Below the pieces are notes generated by a model. It made no database searches. It worked only from the letters and a program-made list of their open reading frames with translations, and was not told the origin of the DNA. From positions 1-47,606 of the forward strand of contig DATCJY010000040.1 of the NCBI GenBank assembly GCA_036562565.1: DNA of 47,606 nt, read 5' to 3'. The stretch comes from DATCJY01 sp036562565. GTDB taxonomy: Bacteria > Bacteroidota > Bacteroidia > Flavobacteriales_D > Sanyastnellaceae. The translations under genes and the position numbers were made by a program. The stretch's first letter is position 1. Each line of letters starts with the position of its first letter. This document shows positions 1 through 8,463 of the stretch, one piece after another.

Positions 1-752
1 TTGTCATCGGTCACCACTATTGATTCGCCACCAAGGCTCACGATGATGCCATTCTTCACCCATGTAAAGGACACATAAAGGCCGGTGATGGCTATCAAAA
101 TCAACAACGGTATAGAATAAAAACCCAGCACATTGTGCAGATCATAGTTGAGGCGGTAAAAACGCGCTTTCCATTTAATTGCAAAGCTGCTCTTGAGCTG
201 GCTAATCTTGGTGGGAAACCACAACACAAAACCGGAGAAGAGCATGAAAACGAAGATCAACGTGGCCACACCTGAGATAAGCTTGCCTGTTGGTCCCATG
301 GCCAAGTTGCGATGCAAGTCCAAGACAAAGCGGAAGAAAGGCTCGGCCGCATTTTTCTTCACACCAAGGAACTCTCCCGTCTCCGGATGATAACATGCGG
401 TGATGCCCGCATCTCTGTCGCCTGATGAGATTTGAATGCTTCTGTTGTCATTCCATTCAGGAATGTAGATGCGATTGTGCACACCGTATTGCTCTTCGAA
501 GAGCACCACCAGCGAGTCGATAGGAAAAAAGTCCTTGCCATGTGTTTGCGCCTTCACACACGCTCTGTCAGCATAATCATTCACCTGCTGACGAAACGCA
601 TAGAGGCAACCACTCAGGCACACCACTATCACGATGACGGATGATAGCAATCCCAACCAAAGGTGGCAGATGCCCATCAGGTATTTAAACCATGACTCGT
701 TCTTGCGTTTGCGCCTCAGCAATGACTTTTTCACCTTCCCTCCCTCTCTCAT
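1..752 (-). CDS. PepSY-associated transmembrane protein (XusC-like), 3' end outside window
   Basis: Inner-membrane protein of the PepSY_TM family. In Bacteroidota, proteins of this family sit with TonB siderophore receptors and are thought to help release or reduce iron from imported ferric siderophores. About 250 residues are visible and the gene runs off position 1. The start ATG at 750-752 lies 15 bp after the stop of the upstream lipoprotein gene, so the two are probably co-transcribed. Three hydrophobic segments are seen: near residue 25-45 (HLWLGLLSSVIVIVVCLSG), near 145-165 (ISGVATLIFVFMLFSGFVLW) and near 195-215. The last contains the typical family motif HNVLGFYSIPLLILIAITGL. Between the first two segments is a periplasmic PepSY-like stretch. 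Family assignment is firm; the exact role is inferred from the neighbouring DUF4374 and TonB receptor genes. Confidence 0.85.
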   Translation of the reverse strand, partial: MREGGKVKKSLLRRKRKNESWFKYLMGICHLWLGLLSSVIVIVVCLSGCLYAFRQQVNDYADRACVKAQTHGKDFFPIDSLVVLFEEQYGVHNRIYIPEWNDNRSIQISSGDRDAGITACYHPETGEFLGVKKNAAEPFFRFVLDLHRNLAMGPTGKLISGVATLIFVFMLFSGFVLWFPTKISQLKSSFAIKWKARFYRLNYDLHNVLGFYSIPLLILIAITGLYVSFTWVKNGIIVSLGGESIVVTDD

Positions 753-767
753 CCAATGCTTCAGGAA

Positions 768-1367
768 TTATCTTCCGCGCTCACCCAATTTGTATTGGGC
801 AGCCAGCTCTTCGTATTTCTTGTATTGCTCCTCGGTCAAGAATTCTTTCAAAGCAGCTCTTCTGCTACCGTCCAATTCTTGGTAGAATTGCTTGTAAACA
901 TCGGGCTTGCCGTGATAGCTATCGTGATTGTCGCGCAGGGTTTTGTAGAACACCGCTTGTGTCTTGTCATACATCTCGGCTTGGGCGCTGTCCAGAGCAA
1001 GCTCCTCTTTGATAAGGGCGATGTTGTGTTGCTCTCTGCCCTTGCGCTCAATCTTTATTTCGGTTTCGTAAATGGCGTATTGCTCCGGTGTAAGGATGCC
1101 TTTGATTTTCTCGTCTTGCTGTGCAAAGAATTGTGCTCTTTCCTCTTCAGACATTTTGGTGTTGTTGGCTTTGTGCTTCTCGCTGAGTTCTCTCATCTGC
1201 TTGCCAAAGTCAGCGGTGATTTGGTCAAATGCTTCGGCAGTGGCACCGGTGATACCCGCTTTTTCTTTAATCATATCATAATTGATGCGGCCACGGCCTC
1301 CTTTCTTCTCCTCACCACAAGAATTGATGAACAATGCAACAGCGATAATCAAAATGAATTTTTTCAT
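768..1367 (-). CDS. Exported lipoprotein with two LTxxQ-like motifs
   Basis: A 199-residue lipoprotein of unknown specific function. The N-terminus is a lipoprotein signal with lipobox FINSC, giving lipidated Cys17. The mature part is highly charged and predicted helical. It contains LTPEQYAIYE near residue 97 and LTEEQYKKYEEL near residue 177. These resemble the LTxxQ motif of the CpxP/Spy family of periplasmic helical proteins, and many small Bacteroidota proteins carry it (family knowledge). The gene lies between the DUF4374 lipoprotein gene and the PepSY gene of a siderophore locus and is 15 bp from the latter. A periplasmic chaperone-like or sensing role in that system is inference. I do not recognise a named orthologue. 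Confidence 0.75.
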   Translation of the reverse strand: MKKFILIIAVALFINSCGEEKKGGRGRINYDMIKEKAGITGATAEAFDQITADFGKQMRELSEKHKANNTKMSEEERAQFFAQQDEKIKGILTPEQYAIYETEIKIERKGREQHNIALIKEELALDSAQAEMYDKTQAVFYKTLRDNHDSYHGKPDVYKQFYQELDGSRRAALKEFLTEEQYKKYEELAAQYKLGERGR

Positions 1368-1402
1368 GACGTGAATAATGTATGTAGTTTATGAAGCACA
1401 AA

Positions 1403-1426
1403 ACCATGTGTTGCCTCACACATGGT
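1403..1426 (-). terminator. Hairpin between DUF4374 gene and LTxxQ lipoprotein gene
   Basis: Perfect 9-bp stem (ACCATGTGT 1403-1411, ACACATGGT 1418-1426) with a 6-nt loop. Read on the minus strand it is followed by TTTTG, a weak U-tract. It lies in the 117-bp gap between two genes of the same direction, so it may be a partial terminator or a processing site that lowers expression of the downstream lipoprotein and PepSY genes. Confidence 0.45.
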
Positions 1427-1484
1427 CTTGCGCAATGAATTATTTTCTCAATTGCCCGGGAGCGTTCAATGTTTCAAGCAGTTA

Positions 1485-2789
1485 TCAGAACACACCAATA
1501 TAGGCTGTACCGGCAGCACCTTGTTTGATTACGGCCCCCACCTCAAAACCGTTTGGAGAGGTAGAAGCAGGATCAAACAAGTAGAAGTTGCCATCGGCAC
1601 CCACAGGAACAATGGCCATTACAAACTTGCCATCCACCATCTTGCTGTATTGGTATTGTTGCAACCATAGGTTGCCCGGCAGGTTCAACACCACAGCGGT
1701 GTTATTGATAAGGTCCACACGTGCCACATACCAGTTAGGAGTAGAAGCAGCGCCAAGGTCAGTGTCACAGAATGGAACATAACCTATGCCGTTGCCCACA
1801 TAGAACCATCCGTTGGAGATGGTGTTGCGGCCAACCAACTCCGATAGGTTGAACACATAGTTGGGGTCAAACTGACCGTTGGATAGTTTGAGGATTTTGG
1901 TTGGTTTGCCGTTGGCAGATACCATTTGGTACACATCACCGTTTTCGCTCACATGCGCCATCGGTGTTCTGAAACCATTGGTATTACCTTCAGCCAAGGT
2001 GGTTTTGATGACATGAGGGTTGGTCAGTGACGGGTAATCCATTACTAGAATGGCGGCATCGCTCGGAACATAAGAGCTCACAGCATCAAGAGTGGAAGTA
2101 TTCACCTGCGAGCGTGCAAAGCCGTAGTATATCTTGCCGTTGGAAACAGCAGGGGCATCAATGCGGGAGATATAAACCCCTGATGCCATTTCATCTTCAG
2201 GCAACAGGATTTCAAATTGTTTTGGTGAGCCCATGGTCAATGCGCCATTGCTATTGTCAGTGCCCACACGAAGGAAGGCACCCATGGATTTTCTTCTCAC
2301 AAAGTTGTTGTTCTCATCATACACCACACCGCCATCTGCGTTGCTGGAGGTTACAATATGCAACATGCACTCTTCACTGCTCACTTGTGTGAAGCGCGCA
2401 GCATTGGAGCCAATGGCAGGTGTCGGGTTGATTTGGTCAACGAGCGTATAATCATCCGCTGAGCTGTTGCCTGCATGGTAGCTGTACACCTGTCCACCCA
2501 AGTAGTCATATGAATATATGTAGTGCCCATTTGGTGAGGAGTATGGACGAGCTGTTCTGGTAGAGTGAAGCTGAAAACCAAGGTTTTCAAACGAGTAAGT
2601 TCCGTTTCTGAAATCAAGCACTTGTTGGAAGAACGTAGAAGATTGTCCATCCGGATCCACAGCAAATGCAAGGTGATACACGTGCGTGGATGGGGCATGA
2701 CCTTCATTGCCTTTGTCTTCATCATCCTCCTTCTTTTTACAAGAAGAAAAACCTACCATCACAGCCAAAGCCACTATGGCAAGTTTCAT
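1485..2789 (-). CDS. DUF4374 surface lipoprotein (XusB-like siderophore-binding)
   Basis: A 434-residue lipoprotein of the DUF4374 family. These proteins accompany TonB siderophore receptors in Bacteroidota; the characterised Bacteroides member XusB is a beta-propeller that binds ferric siderophores at the cell surface. I chose the inner ATG (2787-2789) because the signal peptide starts there: MKLAIVALAVMVGFSSC with lipidated Cys17, followed by a charged KKKEDDEDKGNEG linker typical of surface-exported lipoproteins. An ATG 27 bp upstream (2814-2816) is also possible. The mature protein is rich in Gly, Tyr and Asn with repeating hydrophobic strands, consistent with a propeller, and has FYLFDPASTSPNGFEVG near its end. 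It follows the TonB receptor gene directly (17 bp from the upstream ATG), so the two form one operon. The siderophore substrate cannot be read from sequence. Confidence 0.88.
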   Translation of the reverse strand: MKLAIVALAVMVGFSSCKKKEDDEDKGNEGHAPSTHVYHLAFAVDPDGQSSTFFQQVLDFRNGTYSFENLGFQLHSTRTARPYSSPNGHYIYSYDYLGGQVYSYHAGNSSADDYTLVDQINPTPAIGSNAARFTQVSSEECMLHIVTSSNADGGVVYDENNNFVRRKSMGAFLRVGTDNSNGALTMGSPKQFEILLPEDEMASGVYISRIDAPAVSNGKIYYGFARSQVNTSTLDAVSSYVPSDAAILVMDYPSLTNPHVIKTTLAEGNTNGFRTPMAHVSENGDVYQMVSANGKPTKILKLSNGQFDPNYVFNLSELVGRNTISNGWFYVGNGIGYVPFCDTDLGAASTPNWYVARVDLINNTAVVLNLPGNLWLQQYQYSKMVDGKFVMAIVPVGADGNFYLFDPASTSPNGFEVGAVIKQGAAGTAYIGVF

Positions 2790-2832
2790 GAGTTTATGTT
2801 GGGTTATGACAAGCATGGTATTATAATTTATT

Positions 2833-5280
2833 TTAAATGAATTTCCAATTGAGTTTTACATAGAAGGCACGTCCGGGTTTTTGCAATGCCCAGTTGTCAA
2901 ACACCTGACGGTCCATGAGATTCTTAGCATCAAGGCTGATGGTTACACATTTGTTGGGAAACGTGTAGGCCACTCCTAAGTCATGCACCACTTGTGTAGG
3001 AATGATAGGTTTATTGTTCTTCCCTATTCCTTCCCAATCGCGGAAAAACTCATGCACATAGCCTACGTTGTAGTACACTGCAACACTTGATTCTTTTTGT
3101 ATCACATTGTTGAAGTGCAAGCGCACATTGCTGTTGGCAGTGAAGTAAGGAGCGTTGCGCAAACGTTTTTGATAGTAGTAATAACGGTGGCCGTTCTCAT
3201 CAAACTCCGTGTTGAAGCGCGCATTGAATACCGATGCACCTGCACTGTAAAACACTTTATCGGAGTAGTTGTAATTGAGCTCGGCATCAACCCCCTTGCT
3301 GATGACACTCAACAGGTTCTCAAAGCGATAGGTCTCAGACACCTGTGAAGGCACGCCTTGACGAATCATATCATTGGTATTGCGATAGAACACGTTGGTG
3401 TTAAGGGCAAACCCGTGCTTCTTCATTTTGAAAGTACCAAGGTTGAGGCCCACATTGAGGTTATCGCTCGTTTCAGGCTTCAACTCATATGATGGATCAA
3501 TGTTCTCTGCAGCGTTACCAAATATCTCGCTTCCCTCAGGCAAGCGGATAGCTTTCTCTGCTGAAGCCACAAGCATCACATTACGCACAATGGTATATGA
3601 AGCAGCAATACCATAACCGGTGGTGCGTGTGGACTTGCTGAGTTCAAATGGTACAAAAGTTCCTGTTCTGCTGTCCTTGGTGCGGTCTTTCAAGCGTACA
3701 TCTTGTACATACTGTTTGGCAAAAAGCGAGGTCTTTACTCTTTCATCAAAGAAGCGGCTCTCCAGGGCAACAGAATAGATGCGTTTGTTGAGCATGCGCG
3801 TATCCATGAGATCGCGCTCAATCTGCGGCAACATCTCATCGTCTTGGTCGCGCGTGAAGTTTGACATCAATGAGTTGAGGTGGAAGCGATGATTGGCATT
3901 GATAGCATAAGCCACATGGATGCGGCCGGTGAGGTTTTTCTCCAAACTTGTCTGAAGTGTCGGGCTGGAGCCTTCGGCACCACTGGCCCACTTATCCCAT
4001 TTACCATCACCATTGGCATCAATGCGTTGGCCAAGCCAGTTATAGATATATGGCACCGTATCAAACACCGCTCGGTTGAGATATGAATACGAACCGAAAG
4101 CCGTTACATCCAATCCATCGATGAAGAAGTTTTTCTTCGCATAGTTGAGGCTTAACTGTTGCGTGTTTTGGGTGGCATAGCGGTTACCATAAACGATTTC
4201 CATCGTGGCACCGTGCTGCACATCGCGCTGCATATCGGAGAAGATGACCCCCAACAACAATTGGTCGGCCCACTTCACATCAGTGAACCCCACTTCAGCT
4301 TTACCTCCCCAAGAGTTGTAGCTGTCATGAAAACGCTTGGCTCGGATACGCTCCACCTTGCCTGTCAAAGGATTGGTAATGTATACCTTCTCTCCCCATA
4401 CTTCATAGTTGTTATCGGAGTAATTGTAAAACACGGAGCCACGCGCGGTGAATCCCGTAGAGTCGTTGCGATAAGCTCCGTTCACATTGGCCTGATGCGT
4501 ATTGAAAGAACCAAATGAATAGGAAGCACTCAGCGAATTGCGCATCGACTTCTTCAACACCACATTGATGGCACCACCCAAGGCATCGTCTGACAATTGA
4601 GCCGGTATCACTCCTTTGTAAACCTCTATGCGCTCAATCATCGAGTTCGGAATACTGTTCAAGGAGAACGAAGGGCCATAGCTCGAAATCGGAATACCAT
4701 CGATAAAGATGCGAATTGAGTTACCGGTAAGCCCGTTGATATTGTATTGCACCTGAGAACCCAAGCCGCCATTCTGACGAATGCGCACTCCGGCACTTCT
4801 GTCCAACAACTCATTGGCTTGAATGGACTGAAGCTCCACGTTTTTGGTTTCTATCACATTGACTGCAAAACCTTTTTCCTCCAGCTGGCGCTTTACTCCG
4901 GCCGCTTCGATGTTCACCTCCTGTAATTGCCGCGTGGCCTTCTCCACCTTCACGTTGCATGTAATACGCGCTGAGCTTACCACCACACTTTGTTTAACCG
5001 GCTCATTTCCAAACACTGCAATGACAAGTGTGTAATTAGCATAAGGCAAATCCTTGAAACTGAACTTACCGGTTTCGTTAGAGATGGATGTGAGCTTCAA
5101 CTCTTCTAGGTAAATTACCGCATCGGCAGCAGGTGTGCCATCGGAAAAAGTTACCTGTCCGTAAATGGTGCCTTGTTTGAGCTGCTGAGCGTGACAAACG
5201 GAACCCAATACCATCAAAACAACCATCCAAAGCACAGTTACCTGCCTTTGAAATGAATTGATTTTGATGCAGTTCCACAT
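2833..5280 (-). CDS. TonB-dependent outer-membrane receptor (XusA-like)
   Basis: An 815-residue outer-membrane receptor for energy-dependent uptake, probably of ferric siderophores. Domain order: signal peptide ending VCHAQ (about residues 1-32); a carboxypeptidase-regulatory-like beta-sandwich (about 35-120, GQVTFSDGTPAADAVIYLEE); a plug domain (about 135-240, with LLDRSAGVRIRQNGGLGSQV and IERIEVYKGVIPAQLSDDAL); then a 22-strand type barrel ending in the aromatic terminus KLNWKFI. The length is normal for the family. The start at 5278-5280 gives a hydrophobic signal segment after a basic N-terminus. It is first in a minus-strand unit followed by DUF4374, LTxxQ lipoprotein and PepSY genes. 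That order matches XusA-XusB-XusC with one extra gene. Iron or siderophore as substrate is inferred from context, not from residues in the barrel. Confidence 0.92.
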   Translation of the reverse strand: MWNCIKINSFQRQVTVLWMVVLMVLGSVCHAQQLKQGTIYGQVTFSDGTPAADAVIYLEELKLTSISNETGKFSFKDLPYANYTLVIAVFGNEPVKQSVVVSSARITCNVKVEKATRQLQEVNIEAAGVKRQLEEKGFAVNVIETKNVELQSIQANELLDRSAGVRIRQNGGLGSQVQYNINGLTGNSIRIFIDGIPISSYGPSFSLNSIPNSMIERIEVYKGVIPAQLSDDALGGAINVVLKKSMRNSLSASYSFGSFNTHQANVNGAYRNDSTGFTARGSVFYNYSDNNYEVWGEKVYITNPLTGKVERIRAKRFHDSYNSWGGKAEVGFTDVKWADQLLLGVIFSDMQRDVQHGATMEIVYGNRYATQNTQQLSLNYAKKNFFIDGLDVTAFGSYSYLNRAVFDTVPYIYNWLGQRIDANGDGKWDKWASGAEGSSPTLQTSLEKNLTGRIHVAYAINANHRFHLNSLMSNFTRDQDDEMLPQIERDLMDTRMLNKRIYSVALESRFFDERVKTSLFAKQYVQDVRLKDRTKDSRTGTFVPFELSKSTRTTGYGIAASYTIVRNVMLVASAEKAIRLPEGSEIFGNAAENIDPSYELKPETSDNLNVGLNLGTFKMKKHGFALNTNVFYRNTNDMIRQGVPSQVSETYRFENLLSVISKGVDAELNYNYSDKVFYSAGASVFNARFNTEFDENGHRYYYYQKRLRNAPYFTANSNVRLHFNNVIQKESSVAVYYNVGYVHEFFRDWEGIGKNNKPIIPTQVVHDLGVAYTFPNKCVTISLDAKNLMDRQVFDNWALQKPGRAFYVKLNWKFI

Positions 5281-5303
5281 ACTCCCCTTGCTCTTTATGC
5301 TTA

Positions 5304-5319
5304 TTTAGACTGATTTAAA
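5304..5319. promoter_or_regulatory. Possible operator upstream of the TonB receptor operon
   Basis: AT-rich imperfect inverted repeat TTTAGACTGATTTAAA, 5 of 8 positions paired, 24 bp upstream of the receptor start. It lies where an iron-responsive repressor would be expected to act on a siderophore operon. No regulator is assigned. Confidence 0.3.
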
Positions 5320-5509
5320 TTTGAGTGCGAAAGAACAGGTGGAATCAGGTATCGACAATACCACATTTATAGTATTCGCCTCCCATCACCCATTTTGGGA
5401 ACCTCGAAAACCAAGTTTTGTGAAATGATTTTTTGGCATCCCAAAAAAAACTGCTTTAACCCCCTGCTCGAATTCTTTCCTTTGCGGTCAGTATTATTTT
5501 TAGCGCTCT

Positions 5510-7009
5510 ATGGGAGTAAAATCATTCTTCAGCAAAATTCTCGCGGGAATAATTGCCAAGCGCGTGAAGCAAGATGCCGTAAAAGGCATTGAGCTCCAGC
5601 ACAAGGTGATGATGGACCTTGTGCGCAAAGCACGGGATACTGCTTTCGGCAGAGACCACAGTTTCGCTTCCATCCGCAGTTATGAGGATTTTAAAAAGCA
5701 CGTCCCTATAAGAGACTATGAAGAAATCGCTCCATATTTAGAACGGGTAAAGAATGGCGAGCGCGATGTGCTTTGGCCGGGTCTCCCTACTTATTTCTGT
5801 AAAACGAGCGGAACTACCAGTGGCACCAAATACATTCCGCTTACCAAAGACTCCATTCCGAACCACATCAACTCCGCTCGCAACGCGCTGCTTTGTTATA
5901 TAGCAGAAACCGGAAGAGCCGAATTTGTTGATGGCAAAATGATTTTCCTGCAAGGAAGTCCGGAGCTTGAAAAACTTCCTAGCGGCATTCCTTTTGGAAG
6001 ACTTTCAGGAATTGTGGCCAACCACGTTCCTGCCTATCTGCAAAAGAACCGCATGCCATCTTATGCTACGAACTGCATTGAGGATTGGGAAACCAAGGTC
6101 AACACCATTGCAGATGAAACCCTCAAAGAAGACATGACGCTCATCAGCGGCATCCCTAACTGGGTACAGATGTATTTCGAAATCTTGCTCAAGAAAACCG
6201 GCAAGAAAACCATCAGTGAAATTTTCCCTAACTACAGCCTCTTTGTTTTCGGAGGTGTAAACTTTGAGCCTTACCGCAAGAAGTTTGAAGAGCTCATTGG
6301 TAAAAAAATTCCGACCATCGAAACCTATCCGGCAAGCGAAGGGTTTATCGCTTACCAAGACTCCCAAAAGGAAGAAGGTCTATTGCTCAACGTGAACTCC
6401 GGAATCTTCTTTGAGTTCATCCCCACTGATGAATACTTCAATGAAAATCCAACACGTCTTTCACTTGCAGAAGTAAAGACCGATGTCAACTACGCCATCA
6501 TCATCAACAACAATGCAGGTCTTTGGGGATACAGTATTGGCGATACCGTAAAATTTGTTTCGGTCCATCCACCTCGTATCAAAGTAACCGGACGCATCAA
6601 GCATTATACAAGTGCATTTGGCGAACACGTCATTGCCGAAGAAGTAGAAAGAGCGATGAGCGAAGCCTGTACCCAACTGGGTATTACGGTTACCGAGTTC
6701 CATGTGGCTCCGCAGGTCAGTCCGGTTGAAGGACTACCTTATCACGAATGGTTTGTAGAAACAGATGATAGCAATATCGACCTTGCGCGCATGCGCTCCA
6801 TCATCGATACCACAATGCAATCGCTCAACGTATATTACAAAGATTTAATTACAGGCAATGTTCTTCAACCTACTGTCATCACGCTTGTGAAGAAAGGCGC
6901 GTTCAATGAGTACATGAAATCCGTTGGCCGGCTTGGCGGACAAAACAAAGTGCCGCGCCTGGCAAACGACAGAAAGATTGCGGATGTGTTGATTCAACAC
7001 AAGGTATAG
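5510..7009 (+). CDS. GH3-family acyl-acid-amido synthetase-like protein
   Basis: A 499-residue member of the GH3 branch of the ANL adenylating-enzyme superfamily. Plant GH3 proteins adenylate a carboxylic acid and join it to an amino acid; the substrate of the bacterial members is unknown. The ATP-binding motif TSGTTSGTKYIP is at residues 99-110. YPASEGFIAYQ (around 280) fits the next adenylate-contacting motif, and GRIKHYTSAFGEHV (around 365) fits the C-terminal hinge region. There is no signal peptide, so it should be cytosolic. A likely promoter element TTCCTTTG is at 5477-5484, about 25 bp before the ATG. The next gene, on the same strand, starts 83 bp downstream. No carrier protein or other biosynthetic gene is adjacent, so the context does not reveal the substrate. 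Confidence 0.9.
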   Translation: MGVKSFFSKILAGIIAKRVKQDAVKGIELQHKVMMDLVRKARDTAFGRDHSFASIRSYEDFKKHVPIRDYEEIAPYLERVKNGERDVLWPGLPTYFCKTSGTTSGTKYIPLTKDSIPNHINSARNALLCYIAETGRAEFVDGKMIFLQGSPELEKLPSGIPFGRLSGIVANHVPAYLQKNRMPSYATNCIEDWETKVNTIADETLKEDMTLISGIPNWVQMYFEILLKKTGKKTISEIFPNYSLFVFGGVNFEPYRKKFEELIGKKIPTIETYPASEGFIAYQDSQKEEGLLLNVNSGIFFEFIPTDEYFNENPTRLSLAEVKTDVNYAIIINNNAGLWGYSIGDTVKFVSVHPPRIKVTGRIKHYTSAFGEHVIAEEVERAMSEACTQLGITVTEFHVAPQVSPVEGLPYHEWFVETDDSNIDLARMRSIIDTTMQSLNVYYKDLITGNVLQPTVITLVKKGAFNEYMKSVGRLGGQNKVPRLANDRKIADVLIQHKV

Positions 7010-7092
7010 AGTATGGATACTCCTTTTTCACATTGCCACAATTATCCCGAATGAAGAAAATTACGGACTGCTTTTTGCGTTCCGAAGAACTC

Positions 7093-8463
7093 ATGTTGTC
7101 TCAATCAATCATAAGGAATGTCGTTCGCCTAATGCTAGTAGTGGCTTGTTCGCTATTCTATCGCGTAAGTTATTCCCAAGTTGATATCTCACCGAAACGC
7201 TTGGACTTTGGCACTACCAATCCTGAAACGGAATGGATAGTGGATATTCAGATAGTGAACAAGAGCGGCATTACCGATTACCTGCTTCGTCATACATTCT
7301 CGCATGAATACGAAGTATTGTTTACTTCTAGAACCCTTCAACCCGATAGTGCCATTACGATGCGGGTCAAATTCATGCCGCGCATGAAAGGCAATTTCAA
7401 AGAGAACATCCAACTCTATTTCGCTTCAATGCAGGAGCCCATCATCTTACCGGTAACTGCTCATGTGCAATACAAAAATCCAGCTGACAATATTCCTTGT
7501 CCCACATTTGCTCAACGCGCTCCAAATTGTTGCTCCACCAATTCTTTCGAAGTATTGGTGATAGATAAAGTGACCCAAGCACCGATTGGCAAAGCCACGG
7601 TAAAAGTGGTTGAAGATGGAACATTGCAAACCAAACTCGAGACAGACAAAGAAGGCAAGGCAGCGAAGCAAATCCCCATTGGTTATTATCAACTTGTCGC
7701 TTCGCACAAAGACTATTTCCCACAAAGCGTGGAGAGCTATGTGAATCCACGCAAAACGTATTTCAAATTTGAATTGGAGCGCATACCGGAAGCAATTGCT
7801 GAAACCCCTAATGAAATTGTTGATGAAGAAAAGCATGACGAAATCATCACGAGCGACAGTCCTCAACCAACACAGACCACAGCAGTTTATAGTGAAGTAC
7901 TCCCTGAAGACAAATTCAAACCGAACAACATTGTCTTCTTGTTGGATGTATCGGGCAGTATGAGTCAAGGTAATAAACTGGAACTCATGAAAGGCACGCT
8001 GCGTCAACTCACCAAAGTGCTCCGACCAAGTGACAAGATCACCCTCATCAGTTATGCAGATAATTCAAAGATTCTGTTGGCCACTACCTCCGGTGACAGC
8101 AAAGGAGAGATTCTTACAATTATCAATGAACTGAAAACCGCAGGTGCAACAAGCGCCTCCAAAGGTTTTAAAACTGCTTATGACATCTTGCAAAAAGAGA
8201 AAATCAAGAACGGAAACAACCAAGTCATTGTGATTACCGATGGGATTTTCAATCCGGATGACCAGCAACAGATAAATAAGTTAGTAAAAAAATCAGCGCG
8301 CAAAAAATTCATTACCAGCATCATGGGCATAAAGTGCCAAGCCTATGCTGTGCGAAAACTCAATGATGTTAGTACGTTTGGCAATGGATCTTTTCTTCTC
8401 ATTGAAGACGAGAACGATTTGAATATTATCATTGACGAATTGAAAAAGCGATCTGCAAAGTGA
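7093..8463 (+). CDS. Exported VWA-domain protein with N-terminal Ig-like and CarboxypepD-like domains
   Basis: A 456-residue exported protein. The start at 7093 gives a signal peptide (about 1-28, hydrophobic core LMLVVACSLFYRV, cleavage after SYS); in-frame ATGs at 7033 and 7051 would place charged residues ahead of it. Domains in order: an Ig-like domain similar to DUF1573/ASH (about 30-125, ISPKRLDFGTTNPETEW); a carboxypeptidase-regulatory-like domain (about 145-230, IGKATVKVVEDGTLQTKLET); an acidic linker; and a VWA domain (about 280-455). The VWA domain has MIDAS residues DVSGSMS at 285-291 and a second MIDAS Asp in VITDGIFN. Metal-dependent ligand binding is therefore expected, in the periplasm or at the surface. 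Its stop codon overlaps the udk start. The partner is unknown; the domain calls rest on visible motifs. Confidence 0.82.
   Translation: MLSQSIIRNVVRLMLVVACSLFYRVSYSQVDISPKRLDFGTTNPETEWIVDIQIVNKSGITDYLLRHTFSHEYEVLFTSRTLQPDSAITMRVKFMPRMKGNFKENIQLYFASMQEPIILPVTAHVQYKNPADNIPCPTFAQRAPNCCSTNSFEVLVIDKVTQAPIGKATVKVVEDGTLQTKLETDKEGKAAKQIPIGYYQLVASHKDYFPQSVESYVNPRKTYFKFELERIPEAIAETPNEIVDEEKHDEIITSDSPQPTQTTAVYSEVLPEDKFKPNNIVFLLDVSGSMSQGNKLELMKGTLRQLTKVLRPSDKITLISYADNSKILLATTSGDSKGEILTIINELKTAGATSASKGFKTAYDILQKEKIKNGNNQVIVITDGIFNPDDQQQINKLVKKSARKKFITSIMGIKCQAYAVRKLNDVSTFGNGSFLLIEDENDLNIIIDELKKRSAK

Noticed and set aside
756..1394. Long plus-strand open frame opposite the LTxxQ lipoprotein gene
   Set aside because: It mirrors the minus-strand gene, which has a clear lipoprotein signal; the plus-strand product is a hydrophobic by-product of antisense reading.
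7009..7028. GAGTAT/ATACTC repeat followed by T residues after the GH3 gene
   Set aside because: Only a 6-bp stem with a 2-nt loop; too weak to call a terminator.
7447..8007. Antisense 186-codon frame inside the VWA gene
   Set aside because: The plus-strand gene has signal peptide and MIDAS motifs; the antisense product matches no pattern.
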